The notes below the pieces were generated by a model, which was given only the letters and a program-made list of their open reading frames with translations, was not told the origin of the DNA and made no database searches. From Pseudomonadota bacterium (GTDB lineage: Bacteria; Pseudomonadota; Gammaproteobacteria; Burkholderiales; Methylophilaceae), in the NCBI GenBank assembly GCA_029556915.1, contig JAKQIT010000060.1:62001-126000 (forward strand): a stretch of 64,000 nucleotides of DNA, read 5' to 3'. The stretch's first letter is position 1; each line of letters opens with the position of its first letter. The position numbers were made by a program, and so were the translations under genes. Positions 60,574 to 64,000 of the stretch are shown piece after piece.

Positions 60574-61254
60574 TTACATTATTAGTACGCTATGCCCACC
60601 AGCGGCAGCGATTTCTAAAGCACGTTTAGCCGCAGATTGCCCTTTAACTTCTGTGAAATCAGGGTAGTCAGTAGTTAGTGTTTGTGCGTTAGATTCTTGC
60701 TGTTGTAATGTGCTTGACCCAGTCAGATGCGCACATACTTCTAACAATGTATTGGCTGGATAGATAATTGCACCTTTAACCAAAGAAGCTTCTGATGCAC
60801 TGACTTGGGGCAGGATAAATGCACGTTTTTCCCCTTTGCCGTTAGCGAGTCTATTAAATGTGTGCTGCATTTGATAGGTCATAGCCAAAGCCCCGCGGAT
60901 TGGGCGCAACTCTCCCGTAAGCGCTAGTTCCCCCGCTATTTCATATCGAGATAAATGCTCTGTTGGAATTTGTCCGCTTGCTGCCAGAATGCCCAAAGCA
61001 ATAGGTAAGTCATATCTACCACTTTCTTTGGGTAAGTCGGCAGGGGCAAGGTTGACGGTGATACGCCTTGCAGGAAACTCAAATTGCGCGGTTTGAATAG
61101 CAGCACGGACGCGATCTTTACTTTCTTTTACTTCAGCTTCTGGCAAGCCAACTATTGCGAATTGTGGCAAACCGTTAGCTAAATGCACCTCAACAACAAC
61201 TTCTGGTGCATCCATGCCGCTAAGGGCGCGACTGTAAAGTACGGCAAGGCTCAT
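60574..61254 (-). pseudogene. comM: comM (YifB), N-terminal fragment
   Basis: Codes for 226 residues of the N-terminal ComM domain: LAVLYSRALSGMDAPEVVVEVHLANGLPQF, VGLPEAEVKESKDRVRAAI, AGELALTGELRPIRGAL, then EVKGQSAAKRALEIAAAGGHSVLIM, where it runs into a stop. The expected continuation GPPGTGKS (Walker A) is absent. Starts 11 bp after ubiK's stop. 60333-60573 in the island between PNP gene and this fragment holds nothing recognisable. Confidence 0.92.
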
Positions 61255-61264
61255 ATTTATTTGG

Positions 61265-61513
61265 TTATTGTGATGGAGTCTTTTGCAAAGACTCCAGTTT
61301 AGCTAGCTGAGCTTCAAGATTCACTAGTTTTTCGCGGGTATGGCGTAGCGCCTCAGCCTGTACTTCAAACTCCTCACGCGAAACGAGCTCCATTTTGGTG
61401 AGTACGCCCTGAATTAGTGCATGAAAGTTTTTATCTAAGTAAGTTATCGGAGTTTTATGTACCATGTCTTTGATTTTACTGGATATTTCATCTAGCTTGC
61501 TAGCGTTAAGCAT
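61265..61513 (-). CDS. ubiK: Ubiquinone biosynthesis accessory factor UbiK (YqiC/BMFP family)
   Basis: An 82-aa helical protein with a C-terminal coiled coil (SREEFEVQAEALRHTREKLVNLEAQLAKLE), the family signature. UbiK assists the Ubi complex in aerobic ubiquinone synthesis and binds lipids. It starts the minus-strand unit ubiK-comM-K channel, the normal order beside comM. Confidence 0.92.
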   Translation of the reverse strand: MLNASKLDEISSKIKDMVHKTPITYLDKNFHALIQGVLTKMELVSREEFEVQAEALRHTREKLVNLEAQLAKLESLQKTPSQ

Positions 61514-61632
61514 AATGTACTTTCAGAATATTGTGTATTTGCTAGCAAGTTTATCAGGTTTTATATAGAAATTACAAAAGATAAATCCGCATTATATATT
61601 TATAACCAATTGATTTATAAACAATTATTTAT

Positions 61633-61648
61633 TGGCATGCACTTTGCT
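61633..61648 (+). promoter_or_regulatory. Sigma-54 promoter of glnK-amtB
   Basis: TGGCATG-CACT-TTGCT, a full match to TGGCAYG-N4-TTGCW. Predicted start near 61659, about 177 nt before glnK. Implies nitrogen control through NtrC; no clear NtrC dyad was spotted upstream. Confidence 0.8.
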
Positions 61649-61700
61649 TATGACACAACATCTATTTTTATAGGTGATTTTTCATTTTTAGGGGAGTTAA

Positions 61701-61793
61701 ATGATGCAACAGTCATTATTTTCACTAGCGGTATTGGTTAGACATGGTTTACCAAACTATTCGTTTTCGACGCTTGTTCAAAAAGCATTCTAA
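61701..61793 (+). CDS. Possible 30-aa leader peptide before glnK
   Basis: ATG at 61701 with TTAGGGGAG 5 bp upstream reads MMQQSLFSLAVLVRHGLPNY then SFSTLVQKAF and stops. It lies inside the sigma-54 transcript leader, 42 bp before glnK. A hairpin-like GTGTGGTAACCCCAC follows. Product function unknown; may be a leader or small protein. Confidence 0.4.
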   Translation: MMQQSLFSLAVLVRHGLPNYSFSTLVQKAF

Positions 61794-61826
61794 ATTATTA
61801 GGTGTGGTAACCCCACGCCGCTCTAG

Positions 61827-62174
<348 letters not shown>

Positions 62175-62184
62175 GGGGATAGAC

Positions 62185-63708
62185 ATGAAAAAATTTCTTT
62201 CAATACTGGCTTTAGTGACTTCACTGGGCTTAGGGTTTACAGGCAATACGTTTGCTGAGGATGCGGTGGCGGTGGAACCCGTTGCTACCGAGGCAGTAGC
62301 AACAGAAGTTGCGGCGGAACCAGTTGCAGATATTCCTGCTACGGCTCCAGCGGTGGAAGTCGAATCAGCGACTACTGCTGAAGCAGTCTCAGTCCCAGCG
62401 CCAGCGGCAAATAAAGGTGATACAGCTTGGATGTTAGTAGCAACTGCGCTCGTCACATTAATGACGATTCCTGGATTGGCATTATTTTATGGTGGCTTAG
62501 TGCGCCAAAAAAATATGCTATCTGTACTGATGCAAGTATTCGTAATTTTCTCCCTATTGGGAATTTTATGGGCAGTTTATGGGTATAGCGTTGCGTTTAC
62601 AGGAGGCACTTACTTTGGTGGCTTAAGTAAAGCATTTTTAGCTGGTATTACTACTGATTCGCTTGGAGCCACTTTCAGTAAAGGTGTTTATATTCCTGAA
62701 TATGTATTTGTGGTGTTTCAATTAACGTTTGCAGCTATTACACCAGCTTTAATTATTGGTGCTTTTGCCGAGCGTATGAAGTTTGCAGCTGTATTGGCCT
62801 TTATGGTGTTGTGGTTCACTTTCGCTTACTTACCAATGGCACATATGGTTTGGTATTGGGATGGTCCTGATGCGATTACTGATGCCAAGTCACTAGAAAC
62901 GGTAATAGCAAATGCAGGTTACTTGTGGGCTAAAGGTGCGCTAGACTTTGCTGGTGGTACAGTAGTACACATTAATGCAGGTGTTGCTGGGTTGGTTGCT
63001 GCATTTATGTTGGGTAAACGTATTGGTTACGGCAAAGAGGCAATGACGCCTCATAGCCTTACTTTAACAATGGTTGGTGCTTCATTACTATGGGTAGGCT
63101 GGTTTGGTTTCAACGCTGGTTCAAATCTTGAAGCAAACGGTTTAACAGCTTTAGTATTTTTAAACACAATGATTGCAGCTGGGGCCGCCACGTTGTCATG
63201 GCTTGCAGTTGAGTGGTTTGGTAAAGGTAAACCATCAATGTTGGGTGCGGCTTCAGGTGCGGTGGCAGGATTGGTAGCAATCACGCCTGCTTGTGGTTTT
63301 GTAGGCCCTATGGGAGCAATTGTAATCGGCTTATTAGTGTCTCCAATTTGCTACTTCTTTGTAGCTAAAGCGAAATACATGTTTGGCTATGATGATGCTT
63401 TAGATGTGTTCGGCGTGCATGCGGTTGGCGGTATTTTTGGTGCACTTGCTACAGGTGTATTTGTAAACCCAGCATTAGGTGGTACAGGTGTTTGGGATTA
63501 TGTGGCAAATGGAGTTGGTGCATACGATTTTGCAGCGCAAATGACTGCGCAAGTTTGGGCTGTAGGTGTGGCTATTGTTTGGACTGCCGTTGTATCACTA
63601 ATAGCACTTAAAGTAATTGATTTATTGATTGGATTACGCGTAAGTGAAGAGGTAGAGCGTGAAGGTTTGGACACTACTGAACATGGTGAACGTGCCTATC
63701 ATTCTTAA
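62185..63708 (+). CDS. amtB: Ammonium transporter AmtB
   Basis: From ATG 62185 (AAGGGGAT upstream) the product is 507 aa: signal peptide (KKFLSILALVTSLGLGFTGNTFA), an Ala/Val/Glu/Pro-rich periplasmic linker of about 60 residues, then the eleven-helix Amt channel (DTAWMLVATALVTLMTIPGLALFYGG, conserved histidines in VVHINAGVAG and VFGVHAVGGIFGAL). The linker is longer than in E. coli AmtB. A GTG at 62149 overlapping glnK is possible but lacks a signal-peptide reading. Confidence 0.96.
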   Translation: MKKFLSILALVTSLGLGFTGNTFAEDAVAVEPVATEAVATEVAAEPVADIPATAPAVEVESATTAEAVSVPAPAANKGDTAWMLVATALVTLMTIPGLALFYGGLVRQKNMLSVLMQVFVIFSLLGILWAVYGYSVAFTGGTYFGGLSKAFLAGITTDSLGATFSKGVYIPEYVFVVFQLTFAAITPALIIGAFAERMKFAAVLAFMVLWFTFAYLPMAHMVWYWDGPDAITDAKSLETVIANAGYLWAKGALDFAGGTVVHINAGVAGLVAAFMLGKRIGYGKEAMTPHSLTLTMVGASLLWVGWFGFNAGSNLEANGLTALVFLNTMIAAGAATLSWLAVEWFGKGKPSMLGAASGAVAGLVAITPACGFVGPMGAIVIGLLVSPICYFFVAKAKYMFGYDDALDVFGVHAVGGIFGALATGVFVNPALGGTGVWDYVANGVGAYDFAAQMTAQVWAVGVAIVWTAVVSLIALKVIDLLIGLRVSEEVEREGLDTTEHGERAYHS

Positions 63709-63732
63709 TTGATAGTTAACTAAGCAAAAAGT

Positions 63733-63765
63733 AAAAATCGGACACTTAGGTGTCCGATTTTTTTT
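63733..63765 (+). terminator. Intrinsic terminator of glnK-amtB
   Basis: AAAAATCGGACAC, loop TTAG, GTGTCCGATTTTTTTT. Confidence 0.92.
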
Positions 63766-63781
63766 GCACTAAACTTGTGCG
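63765..63781. promoter_or_regulatory. NtrC-like dyad
   Basis: TGCAC-TAAACTT-GTGCG: GCAC and GTGC arms separated by 7, matching NtrC spacing (TGCACC-N5-GGTGCA). About 90 bp upstream of a perfect sigma-54 promoter. It overlaps the T tract end of the amtB terminator. Confidence 0.5.
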
Positions 63782-63872
63782 AACCTAGCAAAATTGCACA
63801 ACAAAATTATCCTAATCTACATAAACAAGGTGGAATTAGGCTAAAAAATAGTGATTAGTGGCTATATTCCGT

Positions 63873-63888
63873 TGGCACGATGCTTGCT
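63873..63888 (+). promoter_or_regulatory. Sigma-54 promoter downstream of amtB
   Basis: TGGCACG-ATGC-TTGCT, perfect consensus. Predicted start about 63899. Confidence 0.85.
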
Positions 63889-63898
63889 AATATAAAAT

Positions 63899-63963
63899 TG
63901 AAAGTGCTGTAAGTTATCATGTTTTTCTCCTCCCTTTTAGGCGCGTAACGCGCCTATTTTTTT
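63899..63963 (+). ncRNA. Candidate sigma-54-dependent small RNA
   Basis: From the predicted +1 (about 63899) the transcript would run about 65 nt to the terminator TAGGCGCG-TAA-CGCGCCTA plus seven T (63938-63963). It contains no reading frame of sensible length and an unstructured pyrimidine-rich part (TTTTTCTCCTCCC) that could pair with ribosome-binding sites. Inferred from promoter plus terminator only. Confidence 0.5.
63938..63963 (+). terminator. Strong intrinsic terminator after the sigma-54 promoter
   Basis: Perfect 8-bp GC-rich stem TAGGCGCG / CGCGCCTA with TAA loop and seven T. Confidence 0.92.
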
Positions 63964-64000
63964 GCCGAGAGATTTTTTTGCCTCTGGAAGCCGCATGGAT
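63964..64000. repeat. Dispersed palindromic repeat, copy G (cut by window end)
   Basis: GCCGAGAGATTTTTTTG flank, then CCTCTGGAAGCCGCATGGAT, the left arm and loop; the right arm lies outside the window. Confidence 0.8.

Larger units (their letters stand above)
57616..60576. mobile_element. Mosaic AT-rich island inserted in comM
   Basis: About 2.96 kb between the two comM fragments, visibly more AT-rich than the flanks. Contents: tnsA fragment, an IS21-like end, a tyrosine-recombinase fragment and one intact large gene. comM is a known target of Tn7-type islands (Tn6022/AbaR in Acinetobacter), and tnsA lies next to the comM junction as expected. Two imperfect repeats TACAAAATTATATGAGAA and TACAAAGATAAATGAGAA (about 57623 and 57654) precede tnsA and may be TnsB sites. 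No clear terminal inverted repeats or target duplication are left, and comM has lost sequence, so the element is decayed. Confidence 0.75.

Noticed and set aside
57616..60576. A simple transposon insertion with target duplication
   Set aside because: comM fragments do not meet; about 60 codons are missing and no terminal inverted repeats or duplication were found.

Overview
The window looks like chromosome of a beta-proteobacterial methylotroph of the Methylophilaceae (Methylotenera/Methylophilus type). This rests on gene content: a formaldehyde-activating enzyme homologue, a quinoprotein-relay type metallohydrolase, a two-protein GOGAT, beta-proteobacterial gene orders such as atpBEFHAGDC-glmU-glmS, and the moderate AT bias. 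The genus is inferred from these genes and was not tested.

Layout. 1-10150: the F1Fo ATP synthase operon (atpBEFHAGDC) and a strong terminator, then glmU-glmS for UDP-GlcNAc synthesis. 10282-19059: yaeQ, ettA, an SDR, dsbA, a SPOR-domain protein, argS and priA. 19135-22576: two Gfo/Idh/MocA oxidoreductases and a GT4 glycosyltransferase in one operon. 22582-22655: tRNA-Gly(CCC). 22634-31570: an 8.9-kb integrated P4-like satellite bounded by 24-bp direct repeats of the tRNA 3' end. It has a tyrosine integrase, AlpA, HTH and zinc-finger regulators and a 943-947 aa TOPRIM/DUF927 replication protein, but no structural phage genes. Its non-coding DNA holds an exact 28-bp tandem array, a 91-bp inverted pair of GTTAAGAC iteron regions flanking the replication module, and a G-rich cos-like patch.

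31588-56940: host genes again: thiD, thiE, a PepSY protein, hemL, gltBD, hemE, cytochrome b561, a zinc metallohydrolase, DoxX, GNAT, a divergent fae, small proteins, a ferredoxin, a TonB-like protein, mpl, an EAL/HDOD protein, beta-carbonic anhydrase, metH and a K+ channel. 56953-61254: comM (Mg-chelatase-like, transformation helicase) is cut in two by a roughly 3-kb AT-rich mosaic island. The island holds a tnsA fragment, an IS21-like end, a tyrosine-recombinase fragment and an intact protein of about 570 aa with an N-terminal nucleoside-phosphorylase domain (candidate antiphage ATP/nucleoside-cleaving effector). 61265-64000: ubiK, then glnK-amtB behind a sigma-54 promoter. A second perfect sigma-54 promoter with an NtrC-like site lies downstream of amtB and leads, within the window, only to a roughly 65-nt terminated transcript, a candidate nitrogen-regulated sRNA.

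A dispersed palindromic repeat (about 35 bp stem-loop with a TCTCGnG/AATTTT flank) occurs in at least seven intergenic places and seems to have left traces inside mpl and an SDR gene. The strongest leads for new biology are the comM island with its PNP effector, the satellite's repeat architecture, and the sigma-54 sRNA candidate.
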